This document shows positions 19,843 through 31,310 of a stretch of 59,998 nucleotides of DNA, in pieces (within the stretch, counting starts at the first letter, position 1; each line of letters starts with the position of its first letter). Under the pieces are notes generated by a model, which ran no database searches, was not told the DNA's origin, and saw only the letters and a program-made list of their open reading frames with translations. The DNA is from Discostella pseudostelligera (Eukaryota > Bacillariophyta > Thalassiosirophyceae > Thalassiosirales > Thalassiosiraceae), in the NCBI GenBank assembly GCA_036940085.1, contig JALLBK010000173.1:1-59998 (forward strand), written 5' to 3'. The position numbers were made by a program, and so were the translations under genes.

Positions 19843-20268
19843 TTTGGTGGGAGGAAATCCTGACGCTAGACAGACGAGATCCACGTCATTTTCAACGTCA
19901 TGATGACGTCGCACCTCTGACATCACCTTTCGCCCCGCAACTTCACCAGAGTCCATGTAGGAACTCATATCCGACGAGTGCACCCACATCCTCCATCCAC
20001 TCCACAGCAAGAAGTGCGTGTCGGCTTTTGGATTTTCCATGCGACGCCGCCATCAAGGCGGCCGGCGGCGCTGGAGACGACGACGACGACGACGACCTCA
20101 TTATCATTACCGTCGTCGATATCGCCTAGAGAGATTTTGTCATTCATCGGAAGAACGAACGGTGGCTGAGGAATTGTAGTTAATAATCGATATCTGAGGA
20201 TTTCTTGGGTGAGTTAATCGTTGATGAAGAAATGATTGTACAGACAAAGCTGCACAACCACCAACAGC

Positions 20269-23200
20269 ATGGTGGCATCACTGTCCAAAGCCTCGAATCC
20301 AAACCTACACCGTCGGTTCGAAGATGTGGCCACCTACGTCTCTGAACTTGGCGGTTCCAAAGGGTTTGTGATTGAGAAGGTGTTAATTGCCAACAATGGA
20401 GTTGCCGCCGTCAAGGCAATTCGTAGTATTCGGAGATGGGCGTATGAGGTGTTTGGAGATGAACGAGCAATTAGTTTCGTGGTTATGGCCACACCTGAGG
20501 ATTTACGGTGAGTGTTATGTACATCCGATGCCATCACCATTCACCGTGATGCATGGTACTAGATTCAACCCTTCACTCTGATCGTATACTCAATTTTGAC
20601 TCTGCTACCTCTTAATTCTCACAGAGCCAATGCCGAATACATTCGCATGGCAGACATCATTGTTGATGTTCCCGGAGGATCGAACAATCACAACTACGCC
20701 AACGTTACCCTCATTGTCGAACTAGCTCGGTTGCATGGAGTGCATGCTGTCTGGGCGGGATGGGGGCATGCGTCCGAAAAGCCCGCGTTGCCGAACACAC
20801 TTGCCAAGTCCGACCCACCCATCAAATTCATCGGTCCCGCTGGTCCAGCCATGCATGCTCTAGGAGATAAAATTGGCAGTACGATCATTGCGCAGAATGC
20901 CGGTGTGCCATGCATCGCTTGGAATGGTGCACATGTCGTGGCACAGTATGATCGTGAGAATGGGAAGTTGCCAGAGGAGGCATTGGCTCAGGCATGTGTT
21001 ATGAGTGCTCACGAAGCTTGCGATGCCGCGAAACAAATTGGTTTCCCCATCATGATTAAGGCTAGTGAGGGTGGGGGAGGGAAGGGTATACGCATGGTCA
21101 GTTGTGACGAAGACGTTCAGAATGCCTACCGGCAGGTGTGTGGGGAGGTACCAGGGAGTCCCATCTTCATCATGAAGCTATCCAGCAACTCGCGTCACTT
21201 GGAAGTCCAACTACTGGCGGATGAATATGGAGATGCCATTGCACTCAATGGTCGTGATTGCTCCGTCCAACGTCGGCATCAAAAGATTATCGAGGAGGGA
21301 CCTCCCATCGCTGCTTCACCCGAGTTATGGAAGCAGATGGAAGAGGCGGCAGTGTCTCTTTGCAAGGCGGTGGGATACACCAACGCCGGCACAGTCGAGT
21401 ACCTCTACTCAGAATCGGAAGAAAAGTTTTACTTCTTGGAATTGAATCCACGGCTTCAGGTGGAGCACCCCGTTACGGAAATGATCACCCGAGTAAACCT
21501 CCCCGCGGCACAGCTTCAGGTGGCCATGGGCATACCCCTGTATCATATTCCCGAAATTCGTGAGCTCTACGGCATGAATCGCTTCGAGGACAATACCGAC
21601 ATTGCTAGTGGCAAATCCAAGATTGACTTCAGCGTCTCCGAACGTGTCCCTCCCTATGGACATTGTATCGCCGTGCGTATCACTGCGGAGAATGCGGAGG
21701 CGGGCTTCAAACCAACCAGTGGTGGAATACAAGAGCTCAATTTCCGTTCCACTCCAAATGTGTGGGGATATTTCTCCATGGATTCATCTGGTTCCATACA
21801 CGAATTCGCCGATTCTCAGTTTGGACATTTGTTCGCGAATGGTCCGGATAGGGAACAGGCAAGGAGGAATATGGTATTGGCTTTGAAGGAATTGAGCATC
21901 CGAGGTGATATAAGTACAACTATTGACTTCATTGGGAAGTTGATCGAGTTGGAGGACTTTGTGGAGAATAGAATTGATACTGGTTGGTTGGATCAAATTA
22001 TCAAGCAAGGGGGAATCAACATTGCTCCGAAAGCTAACGACATTTCTAGTAACGCCTCTCCTCGAGAAAGGCATTTGAATAATGATACACTGGCTGTGAT
22101 TGGTGCGACGGTTGTTTCGTTTGACCACTTCACCAGTGACGAAACAACATTCCTTGAGTTGCTTGAGCGTGGGCAGCTACCTCCCCTAAGTCTCCTTAAA
22201 ATGGAGCGTGACGTTGAGCTGATCTTGGATGGAATTAAATACAAACTGTGCTGCACCCGGACAGGAAGCAATGAGTTCCAAATTGCCGTTAGTGGGAACA
22301 CCAGCAAGTTTGTCACCACGTCAGTCCGTATGTTGAGTGATGGTGGATACTTGATAAGTAGCGGTGGGAAGAGTCAAGTCGCCTACCAGACTAGCAAGGC
22401 CGGGAGTGCTAGTGGCATGAGGCTGAGTGTCGGTGGTAGAACGATACTATTTTCTCCCGACTATGATCCGTCATCTCTCCGTACAGACGTTGCTGGAAAG
22501 CTTGTGAAAAAGCTCGTACCAGATGGCGCTCATCTTAAGAAAGGAAGTGCTTATGCCGAAATTGAAGTCATGAAAATGTTCATGCCTCTCAAGGTGGAAG
22601 AGTCGGGTGTCATTACTTGGTCAAATAACGAGGGTGCTGCATTAGCGGCAGGAGACCTAATCGCTACGCTTGAGTTGGAGAATCCTGAGAATGTCTCTAC
22701 TGCAATTGTGTTCGAGGGCGACTTAGATGTGATGGGATGGGGATCGTTGGACTCTTCTGCTAGCTCCGCTTCCAACAATGGAAGGCCACATATTTCTTTG
22801 CGAAATGCGATAAGCAGGCTCAAGAATGGCATGGCTGGATACATCATATCACCTGGTGCGCTTGAGCAAACAATGAGGGACATAGCGGCTGCAGTGACAG
22901 ATCATTCTCTACCCGCTTGTGAAATCGAAGAGCAGCTGTCAGTCTTAAACGGCAGAATTGATGCGACTTTGTACGATGAGCTTGCTGAGATGACAAGTGG
23001 TTCTGTGAGCCCATCTAAGTTTCCAGCTGATCGATTCAAGCACTTGATTGCCGTTCACATTGGTAACATCAAGAATGAAGCCGATCGTGCCAACTTCATT
23101 GCCCTAACGGCACCACTCGTCGAGACTGCTGAGCCTTATTGCAAAAGTCTTGTCGACAATGTTCCTGGTGCCGAGCGTGTATTGATGAGTTTTCTGGATA

Positions 23201-26200
23201 TTTTGAGGGAATGGATATCCGTCGAGCGATGGTTCTGCGATGGAATTTCGTATGCTGATGCGGTGGACAACCTACGCAAAGCGATGAAAAACAACAATAC
23301 TGGAATACTCGACATTTGCCGTGCGCATGCTCTTCTCCAGTCGACTGCTGCTGTTGTTGTGAAAATCATTGATGCAATTTCAGAAGCTGGGAAGACTGAT
23401 ATTGCTGCTCCATCCACCACCACCTCAGTAGTTGTTGGTGCCGAAGGGCTCGTGGACGCAATTCCATGTCTCACTGACATTGCCTCCATGACAGGTAATG
23501 CTACCTACGACTTCCTTTCGCAACGATGCAGGAATGTTCTTATTGAGGAATCACTTCCAAGCATTGATGAGCGCAAAAGGAAGATCGTCGCCGTTGCCAA
23601 ATCCCTTGTTCTTGGAGCAGAAGATGCTGCTAAGCAAGTCCAAGTGCTCATCAACGACAACATAGTAGGGTCCGACATTTTACTTCCGCTATTAAGAGAA
23701 GCCTCAAATGCCAATGAACAACTTGCTATTTTGGAGATTTCAGCGAGGAAGCTGCACCGAATGTATGACATCAAGGAAGTAATACCCATGGCTGAGCAAC
23801 TCATGCTCAAGTTCACGTACTGTAATAAGCCCAAGGCAAGTGTCTTCAGTAGCTCAGCACGCATGACAAGTATGACCGATCTCACTCGGGCTATGAGCAG
23901 CAGCAAGCTTTCAGATTTGTCGAAAAGTGACTCCGAAAGTAGTCTTCAGAGCCTGGGGCACGAAGCTACTAAGATATCTCGAACTGCGGTGATGAAAATA
24001 TGCAAGTCGATTAGCGACATCCAGGGTGATGAGATGGCATTTGCATCTTTACTTGGAGGATTTCCCCAGTACAATGGTAGCGCCCCTCGTTGTGAAACTG
24101 GCCCATCCAATGTTCTCTCCGTCCTCTTGTTGCAAGATTGCGCTGATGCTCATGAAGAAAATATGGCACATGCCATTGAACAACTTTTGGCTCGTTACCT
24201 AGAAGACCTCGAGAAGGCGGATATAAGGAGGGTATCATTCATCATGTCCAAGAACGACAATAATATTCAATATCCACTCCCTTCGGTGTTCACGTACAGA
24301 GAAACTGCCGCATTCAAAGAAGACCACTTGTACCGAAATATCGAGCCTACGATGTCGCATCAGCTAGAAATATTACGCCTTGCGAAGAACTTCAGCTTAG
24401 TCTGTCTGGGTGCACACCTTTCTCCTTCTGGCCAGATCTACCTCTACAAGGCCAGCCCTACAACCGCAGCATTGGCTCACGACAAGAAGGCAAATAAGTC
24501 ACCCCGAATCTTTGCACGTGCAGTCAGTTTCATCAATGACTTCTCTGCTGGGAGCTTTGAGCAGCTTCTCGTTGAGGCATTCAATGCACTTGATTCCATT
24601 AAGACAGCTGTACCATCCGGAGACAATCATCTATTCATCAACTTTGTAAGCGCATCCCCGAGCACTGTCGTTGATCCTGTGGCTGTAGAACAGATTGTGG
24701 CGTCGATCCTCAAACGCCATTCCAAGCGTACTTCCCGTCTCGGTATCGCTGAGATGGAGGTGAAGGCTGTGTGCAAGTTGGCCGATGATGATGACTCTCA
24801 TCCTATTACGTTGCGCTTAGTTGCCAGCAACCCTACCGGATTTGTGCAGGTTATGAACACCTATGTCGAAGCCGCGGATGAATCTGGATCAAAGCGAGTT
24901 TTCAAGTCAATCGGAGGCACTAAGGCGAGCTTGGCAGGCAGTGGTGACAGCTCATGGGAAGGATTGGATATTATGGCACCCTACCCCCTCACGCGTCCCT
25001 TCGATGCTCAACGCAAAGCTGCATTGAAGTCATCTGATACCCTCTACTGTTACGACTTACCAGCTCTGTTCGAAGCAGCCGTCGAGAAGCAGTGGTCTGG
25101 TGATTCTACTTCAGGTACTCAACCAACCATGGTCATGTTTACAACTGAGCTTGTTGTTCGTAAGAAATCAGGAGGTCATCATTGGACTATGAAAGATTAC
25201 ATGAATGGCGACTTGGAGCTAGTCGAAACACAGAGAACAGCTGGGAAGAATGATGTTGGGATGGTTGCATGGTTGATGACACTTAAAACTGTCGAGTGTC
25301 CTACGGTAAGTGCGCTTTTGCAACTTGCCGACATTCGTTATTGGAATTCACTCATCGATTGCACATCACACTCTCTTTTGTTTAAGGGTCGACAACTAGT
25401 CTTGATTGCAAATGACATTACGCATAAAGCTGGCAGCTTTGGTACCCGAGAGGACGTTGTATTCAAGCTAGCATCAACGTTCGCACGGAAGCGGAGAATT
25501 CCAAGGCTATACATGGCCGCCAACTCAGGTGCGAGAATTGGTCTCGCAGAGGGTATAAAGAAGGTGTACAAGGTTGCATTCAAAAATCCATCCAATCCTG
25601 AAAGTGGATTTGATTTCCTGTATGTGAGCAAGTCTGACTACGAGAACCTTGGTTTGGCTCGAAACGAGCTCATCGCGGTCCCCGCTACTGTCAATGGCGA
25701 AGAGGTCTTCAAGATCACAGATATCATCGGTTCTGAGCCAGATCTGGGTGTTGAGAACCTGAAGGGTTCAGGTTTGATTGCTGGTGAAACCAGCTCGGCT
25801 TATTACGACATTTTCACCTTGACGATTGTTCTCGGAAGGTATGCTTCTTATCGTTGTAACTTCATTCCAAACTCGATCTGCCTTGTTAACCAATTTTGGT
25901 TACTCTCATGTCTCTCGCATCACGCAGAACCGTCGGCATTGGTGCTTATCTTGTTCGCCTTGGTCACCGGACAATCCAAAAGAATTCGAATTCTCCCATC
26001 ATCCTAACAGGCTATCAAGCCTTGAACAAGTTGATGGGAGCTGATATCTATTCAACTAATGACCAGTTGGGAGGACCTGCCATCATGTACTCCAATGGAA
26101 TCTCTCATCTTACTGAGAACGACCATCTCTCCGCGGTGGTCTCTGCAATCAACTGGCTCTCCTATGTACCAACAGTGCGCGGTGGACTACTTCCCATCAC

Positions 26201-27592
26201 AGATATTACTGGCATCGATGAGATTGAAAGACCGATTGGTTTTGCTCCGGAGGCTGGTGTCCCCTACGACCCCAGGTTTCTCCTCACTGGAAAAGAAGAT
26301 GTCAACGGTGGATGGCATGGAGGATTCTTTGATAAGGGGAGCTTCACTGAGACACTTGCTGGTTGGGCCAAAACAGTTGTGTGAGTTATTAAATGGTACT
26401 TTGCATTCTGTTCCGTTAACGTCCAAACTCTTTACTCAACAGCTCATGCTTGAACAGTGTGGGGCGAGCTCGTCTTGGGGGTATTCCTATGGGTGTGATT
26501 GCGACCGAAAATCGCACAGCAGAGGCAATCAAGCCCGCCGATCCTGCGGACCTGAAAGCCTCTGAGGCTGTTATCCAAGAAGCTGGATGTGTTTGGTATC
26601 CCAACAGTGCATACAAAACCGCCCAAGCTATCAACGACTTCCGTACCGAGGACCTACCCGTCATCATCTTTGCCAACTGGAGAGGTTTCAGTGGTGGGCA
26701 ACGCGATATGTTTGATGAAGTGTTAAAGTATGGATCACTCATCGTCGATGCCTTTGTTAAGTTCCAACAGCCTGTGTTCGTCTACATTCCTCCTCATGCT
26801 GAAATCAGGGGTGGTGCATGGGTGGTCCTTGATGCCTCGATCAATGAGAGTGTCATGGAGATGTATGCGTCTGCGGATGATGCACGAGGTGGTGTGCTTG
26901 AGGCCAATGGAGCTGCCAGTGTGAAGTACAGATTCAAAGATTTGATCGCAACAATGCATAGACTTGACGAGAAATTGAGGTCTCTTGATGCTGATCTTGA
27001 GGAACGAGTTTGTGAGGTAGAACGTCAAGAAGTAATGGATGCCATTCAGGCTCGAGAGCAAGCGTTGTTACCTGTGTACGAGCAGATTGCTGTTAAGTTT
27101 TGCGAGTTACACGACACTCCAGGCCGAATGAAGGCTGTTGGAGTCATTGAGCGTGCAGTGGAGTGGAGAAATGCAAGATCGTACTTCTACTGGCGTCTCC
27201 GTAGGAAACTTGCCGAGTTCGACCTTCGAAAGAAAATTTTGGAGACATACCAAGTTGGCAGAGGCGATGCTGCCATATCTCTAGTCGAAGCGAGTAAACT
27301 CATCAAAAGCTGGTTCCTGGAAACTCCTGGTGCATCTGAAGCTCTGTGGTGCGACGATAAGGCAGTGTTATCTTGGATGGCCCAGCAAAATGAGCAACTT
27401 GAATTGAAGATAATGAGACTCAACAAGGAAAATGTCATCCAAGAAGTGTTTGATGTTATGACTGCTGGTGGGAACACAGCAAAGATTGGAACAGCCGGTA
27501 TAATTGAAGGTATTTCACAGGCGCTACTCACGTTATCGGCGGAAGAACAAGCTAGTGTCAGAGAATTGATCAAGTCTACCCTGAAGCTGTAA
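20269..27592 (+). CDS. Multidomain (eukaryotic-type) acetyl-CoA carboxylase
   Basis: Four exons, 20269-20507, 20625-25838, 25928-26380 and 26458-27592, about 2346 residues. Order is that of the homomeric enzyme. Biotin carboxylase: [32 protein letters not shown], the ATP loop [31 protein letters not shown] and [14 protein letters not shown]. The biotin carrier has EVMKMFMPL, biotin Lys about residue 730. A long central region follows, then carboxyltransferase halves with [60 protein letters not shown] and [15 protein letters not shown]. It makes malonyl-CoA for fatty acid synthesis. No signal peptide is visible after the ATG at 20269, which favours the cytosolic isoform, but an upstream exon cannot be excluded, so plastid or cytosol is undecided. 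Confidence 0.95.
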
Positions 27593-28139
27593 CTGCTACC
27601 AGCTTGAATTGCTAAAACTAAGCCGTAACTATGTTCTTATTCGAATAATTGAGTGACCATTCTTGTACCATAACCGATGAAGTCACACGTATTGTTCACC
27701 ACACCAAGAGTAGGTTTGGTAGAGTATTTGGTATGGTAGAGATGATAGACGTTTCGGTTTGATTTTTCATGCTATGTATCATTCACTTCCTTTCTCACAG
27801 CAGTGACATCATGGTGTTGGGGTGGATGTCGACGTGGTCATCGTATGTGGTCCTCTGTAGAAATCACTGAAATCGCCAAGGTCCCGCCAAAAGTATTTGA
27901 GTTGGCACCGTGCAAAATGCAGCAGCAGGCAACAAAAAAATACTACAAGCACGGCAACAACAACAAACAACACCGGCGCGATGCGTTGGTTTGGTTATGG
28001 CAGGTGTTAGTGCCACATCGAATGACAATTGACATTGGTCCATTCGAACACACTTCTCACTTCTCAGCCGTGCAGTACAATTACAATTGAACATGCATCG
28101 TCAAGCTCGGTAGCATTCAATTCATCTGGCTAAATCTAA
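27593..28139. other. Intergenic region, no gene seen
   Basis: This 547-base gap follows the carboxylase stop and precedes the PX-like gene on the same strand. It contains a reverse GGCGGGAC copy (GTCCCGCCAAA at 27881-27891), about 250 bases before the next start, and an A/C-rich stretch with CAA repeats near 27930-27975. I see no coding or RNA gene. Confidence 0.45.
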
Positions 28140-29525
28140 ATGTCCGCCTACGCGTCCCTTCCTGGATCTTTCTTACCCCCCTTCTTCTCTTTTGGGGCGT
28201 CGACTACGTCGAGCAATAGTAGCAGCACCCTCGACAAAAAGGACGAAACAGAACAGTCGGTATGCGCTGACACTTCTTTATCAGTGCCACCAAATAGTCC
28301 TGAGAATCCCATATTCGATCCAAATTTTGATTCTAAAAAATGTACCACTCAATCAATAGATGATACTGATGTGCCATGTGAGACAGCATCTGCAGCAGCT
28401 GCCCTACCACTACCATCCACGGCGTCATCATCTTCATCGTCCCGTCCGTCAGATATTATCATTGCCATTCGCAGTGCAAGGGTAGACCCGGTTGCGCTCA
28501 TCAAAAGCTTGACATCTACGGGTTCAAATATTGCCAGACGTACGGCTAGTTTTATTGTACGAACGCCTGAGATAGACTCTACTGCAATAGTTGATAGCAG
28601 CACCGCTACCACGTACGGAGGGGAGGACGACGGCCATGCTGACAGGGAGGGGGGTAGCAGTGATAGATCTTCTGTTATTTCCAGACCAGGCCTATGCTAT
28701 GAAGATTCAGATTCCGATGAGGAATTTTCCATGTATGATTACAGTGATGACTTTTCCTCCCCGAACGATGATTCTAGAAAAGATGTTGGCATGCATCCCG
28801 ATGAGGAACAAATAACGAGCTCCGATGGCAACGACCCTTCTGCAATCGAGTTTGAGCTTTCCATTACATTTCAAGGGCGCAAATATAATGCCACCCGTGG
28901 ATTCCCTACGTTTGTTAAGTTAAGAGAGGACTTGCTGCATGAGTTGAAGAACAATGATCGTCGAAGTAGGCGGTATATGGGGGGAACGAAAAGCCCCAAT
29001 GATGGTATGGATGTTGATTCCACGAAGAAGATCGTCGATGTATTCCAGAACAAAGATTGCAGAAAATCATCAATCAATGAAAGTTTGTCAGTTCCTGAAC
29101 TTCCCAGAGTTTCACCCGAGAGTCTAGGACATGGAGGCTACGCGTTATGTGGCGTAGCTCGCAGCGGCTTTGCATTACTACAAGCCACTGCTCAACACTA
29201 CTGTCCCGAGATGGAGCGTTGGATGAGACATGTCATTGAGGCATTTCCCTGCAGCCAAAGTCTGAGCAGTTTTCTGTGGGAGCCGTTATCGTCCAGCAAT
29301 GCCAGCTGGGAAACGATCGGGGAGGGGAAACAGTCGAATAGTTGCAATGTGGGAACATTAGATAGTGCATCAACATCATTTGCCAAGCCGCCTCTGCATT
29401 CTCGAATGAAGTCAAAGTCCACCAACACTTTTTCAAAGACCAGATACAAGGCTATGGGATCAGTTGGCTCACTAAACTCCATCGAAGAAGATGACGGCAA
29501 TGATTGTGATGACGACAAGCGATAA
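28140..29525 (+). CDS. PX-like domain protein, otherwise unrecognised
   Basis: Single exon, 461 residues from the ATG at 28140. The first 235 residues are Ser- and acid-rich and probably disordered, with patches such as DIIIAIRSARVDPVALIKSL. From about 240 the pattern FELSITFQGRKYNATRGFPTFVKLREDLLHEL resembles the beta sheet and basic RGFPTF element of a PX domain (compare the RRYSDF motif of the family). A spacer with LSVPELPRVSP follows, then MERWMRHVIEAFPCSQSLSSFLW, matching the C-terminal PX helix. PX domains bind phosphoinositides on endosomal or plasma membranes. The assignment rests on pattern alone. The Ser-rich tail could be phosphorylated. It ends 38 bases from the stop of the TMEM216-like gene. 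Confidence 0.55.
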   Translation: MSAYASLPGSFLPPFFSFGASTTSSNSSSTLDKKDETEQSVCADTSLSVPPNSPENPIFDPNFDSKKCTTQSIDDTDVPCETASAAAALPLPSTASSSSSSRPSDIIIAIRSARVDPVALIKSLTSTGSNIARRTASFIVRTPEIDSTAIVDSSTATTYGGEDDGHADREGGSSDRSSVISRPGLCYEDSDSDEEFSMYDYSDDFSSPNDDSRKDVGMHPDEEQITSSDGNDPSAIEFELSITFQGRKYNATRGFPTFVKLREDLLHELKNNDRRSRRYMGGTKSPNDGMDVDSTKKIVDVFQNKDCRKSSINESLSVPELPRVSPESLGHGGYALCGVARSGFALLQATAQHYCPEMERWMRHVIEAFPCSQSLSSFLWEPLSSSNASWETIGEGKQSNSCNVGTLDSASTSFAKPPLHSRMKSKSTNTFSKTRYKAMGSVGSLNSIEEDDGNDCDDDKR

Positions 29526-29563
29526 ATCCGACTCCATTCTCCAGTGACTCTTTGTAGGGACAA

Positions 29564-30256
29564 CTAAAAGTGGTATGCACACCGAAATATTATCAGCGCA
29601 ACAATGCTCAACGCCACCTCTGGTAAAATGAATGCGAATGCAATTGCATTCAGCCATTTGTCGACGTGCAGCCTATTTTGTGGCGATCAAGGATTCTGAA
29701 TGAGGAGGCTACCATTCCGTGAGTGCAAAAGGCATTTCCTTCGAGTCAATAGACTTACACGTATGTCTGCATCTCAAAGAAGAACACATATCCTAGTAAT
29801 GTCGGTGCAGCAAGGCATAACGACCAGATCATGGGCACAACCTGCTCTGTCTTGTTGCCTCGAGTCGCAACCTTCATGCGACAAAGATCAAGCATTGGTA
29901 ACAAACATACCAGTGCCACTTCCCAACCGATGGCAGACCTTGTGTAAAAGAGTTTGTATCTGTGGGGTTCAACAGGGGAAAGAGAATCATTATGATTCTT
30001 ACATTGCAATTATTATTTGTTTAGGTGGAGTTGTCGATTCAGTGTACTTACGACTTCCAGCAGAAGATCATCAAGTTTAAGAAGAACCACAGCCAAGTGA
30101 AGCGATCATTGAAGTAGATAAAGACCTGAAGCGGGAGCGATGATAGCTGTGGATTATGAAAGTGGAAATGGATGATGTTAGATAGAACCACGTTCCCATC
30201 GGAGAACAATATGTCTCTCGATGTAATATATGTCTCACGATCTTGTCATGCTGCAT
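29564..30256 (-). CDS. TMEM216/TMEM80-family ciliary transition-zone protein
   Basis: Four short exons: 30256-30239, 30146-30052, 29959-29759 and 29672-29564, about 140 residues. Phases agree throughout (0, 2, 2) and every intron is GT-AG with a plausible branch site. The protein has four hydrophobic segments: LSSLPLQVFIYFNDRFTWLWFF-type first helix; a second beginning SAIGWEVALVCLLPMLDL; MIWSLCLAAPTLLGYVFFFEMQTYV-type third; and a last with AIAFAFILPEVALSIVALII. Family traits are LPLQV with YFN, the basic loop RMKVATRGNKTE, the phrase MQTYV and total length near 145. TMEM216 is part of the MKS module that gates the ciliary base. The first 18-base exon is the least certain part. Its start is 140 bases from that of the coiled-coil gene. 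Confidence 0.7.
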
Positions 30257-30396
30257 TATTGATGTTGGTTGTTGATTTGTCGAATGGCGGCAGTTCTTGT
30301 CGACCAACGAAATACTTCAGCCACAGTCCAAATTTAAAATTTTAGATGCCCTCAATTCGTTTCGCCCACGAGTACAGTCTTCTTTCCAATTCCAAC

Positions 30397-30978
30397 ATGG
30401 CCACGACGATGTCTGATTTAGTGACAGCATATGCGTCTACAGTGATCAGTCCTGAATGGTGAGCTTGCAGTTTGGCGGTGTATTAATCTTATCACTTGAG
30501 GTGTGATTGAAGCTTGTCCTGATCGTTCATTTCTAGTTTGCAACTTATTACATCCGAGTACTCTAAGTTGGAAGCCGCAATAGATGACCTCGGCATGTCC
30601 ATTGACAACAGCCTCGACCGGCAAAAGCAAGATCTTGATCGCACTCACAAAACAGAAATCGAGAAAGCGAAAGCCGAGATCGAGATCCTCATCCATGAAA
30701 AGCAACTCCTCGAGGATTCGTTGGCGTCCAACGAACGAACAAGTCAGTTGGAAACGGAAAGAGACTGGTACAAGAAGGAGGCCCTGCATCTCGATGAGGT
30801 ACTGGAGCAAAGTAAGGTTCAACAGAAGAAACTAACGGATCAATTGTTTGAACGTGAGCAGGATGCAAAGCTAATGAAACGTCAGGTGGAGAAGCTTCAG
30901 AACCGCAGTCGAACATTGGAGACGAAACTAAAGGAACTAGGCGTGGATGTGCCTACCTTAAGTGAAGATGGCATTTAG
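30397..30978 (+). CDS. Coiled-coil protein, unrecognised
   Basis: Two exons, 30397-30458 and 30537-30978, about 167 residues. After a short N-terminus (MATTMSDLVTAYASTVISPE) the protein is almost continuous heptad-like helix rich in Glu, Lys, Gln and Leu: EYSKLEAAIDDLGMSI, IEKAKAEIEILIHEKQLLED, ETERDWYKKEALHLDEVLEQ and LMKRQVEKLQNRSRTLETKL. It ends LGVDVPTLSEDGI. I cannot assign a family. Because it is divergent from the TMEM216-like gene with only 140 bases between starts, a role at centriole, basal body or cilium is a reasonable guess, but only a guess. Coiled coils of this size also occur in tethering factors. Confidence 0.75.
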
Positions 30979-31310
30979 GTTGGTGCTGAGATAGAGGAAG
31001 CAGGTGACGTCGAACGAAAGGCAGAAGGAATGCTTGATGGATAATGGCACAGCATTACCTCCCAATCAGAAGTAGAATTCAGTTAGATTATTCTTCCCGT
31101 TAAAGATATTATTGTAAACTGAGATGGACAAGCCTCAATCTTCCAAGTTGTAACATGTAACTTGGGCGAGACATTGTGGGAAGCAGACCTGCTGGAAGAA
31201 GTGTAGTAGTGGCTTTGAAGATGATCTCGTGCAATCACATCGATTGCGTATCTCTGATCGGCGACCCAAACAACAGCAGACTTGTATGCAATAAGACCAA
31301 GTCAAATCGC
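30979..31310. other. Convergent 3' region, no gene seen
   Basis: This 332-base gap lies between the stops of the coiled-coil gene and the antenna gene. It should contain both 3' UTRs. I see AATTCAGTTAGATTATT-type A/T-rich sequence but no repeat, RNA gene or coding frame. Confidence 0.45.

Larger units (their letters stand above)
19354..20268. other. Intergenic region with foldback repeat and promoter motifs
   Basis: This 915-base divergent region lies between the NYN gene and acetyl-CoA carboxylase. It holds a foldback repeat (19461-19690) and, nearer the carboxylase, two CACGTGGCA elements with one TTTGGCGGGAG. Short open frames at 19700-20150 have no coding character. A possible splice acceptor (TTGTACAG, ending about 20244) precedes the carboxylase start, so a non-coding or short coding 5' exon is possible. 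Confidence 0.45.

Noticed and set aside
19700..20147. Overlapping short frames on both strands upstream of acetyl-CoA carboxylase
   Set aside because: None has coding character, and the region carries clustered promoter-like motifs and simple repeats (GACGAC).
29672..29740. Shorter C-terminus for the TMEM216-like protein using acceptors near 29730 or 29700
   Set aside because: These give tails of 10-16 polar residues and lose the fourth membrane helix; the acceptor at 29674-29673 restores a helix and the expected length.
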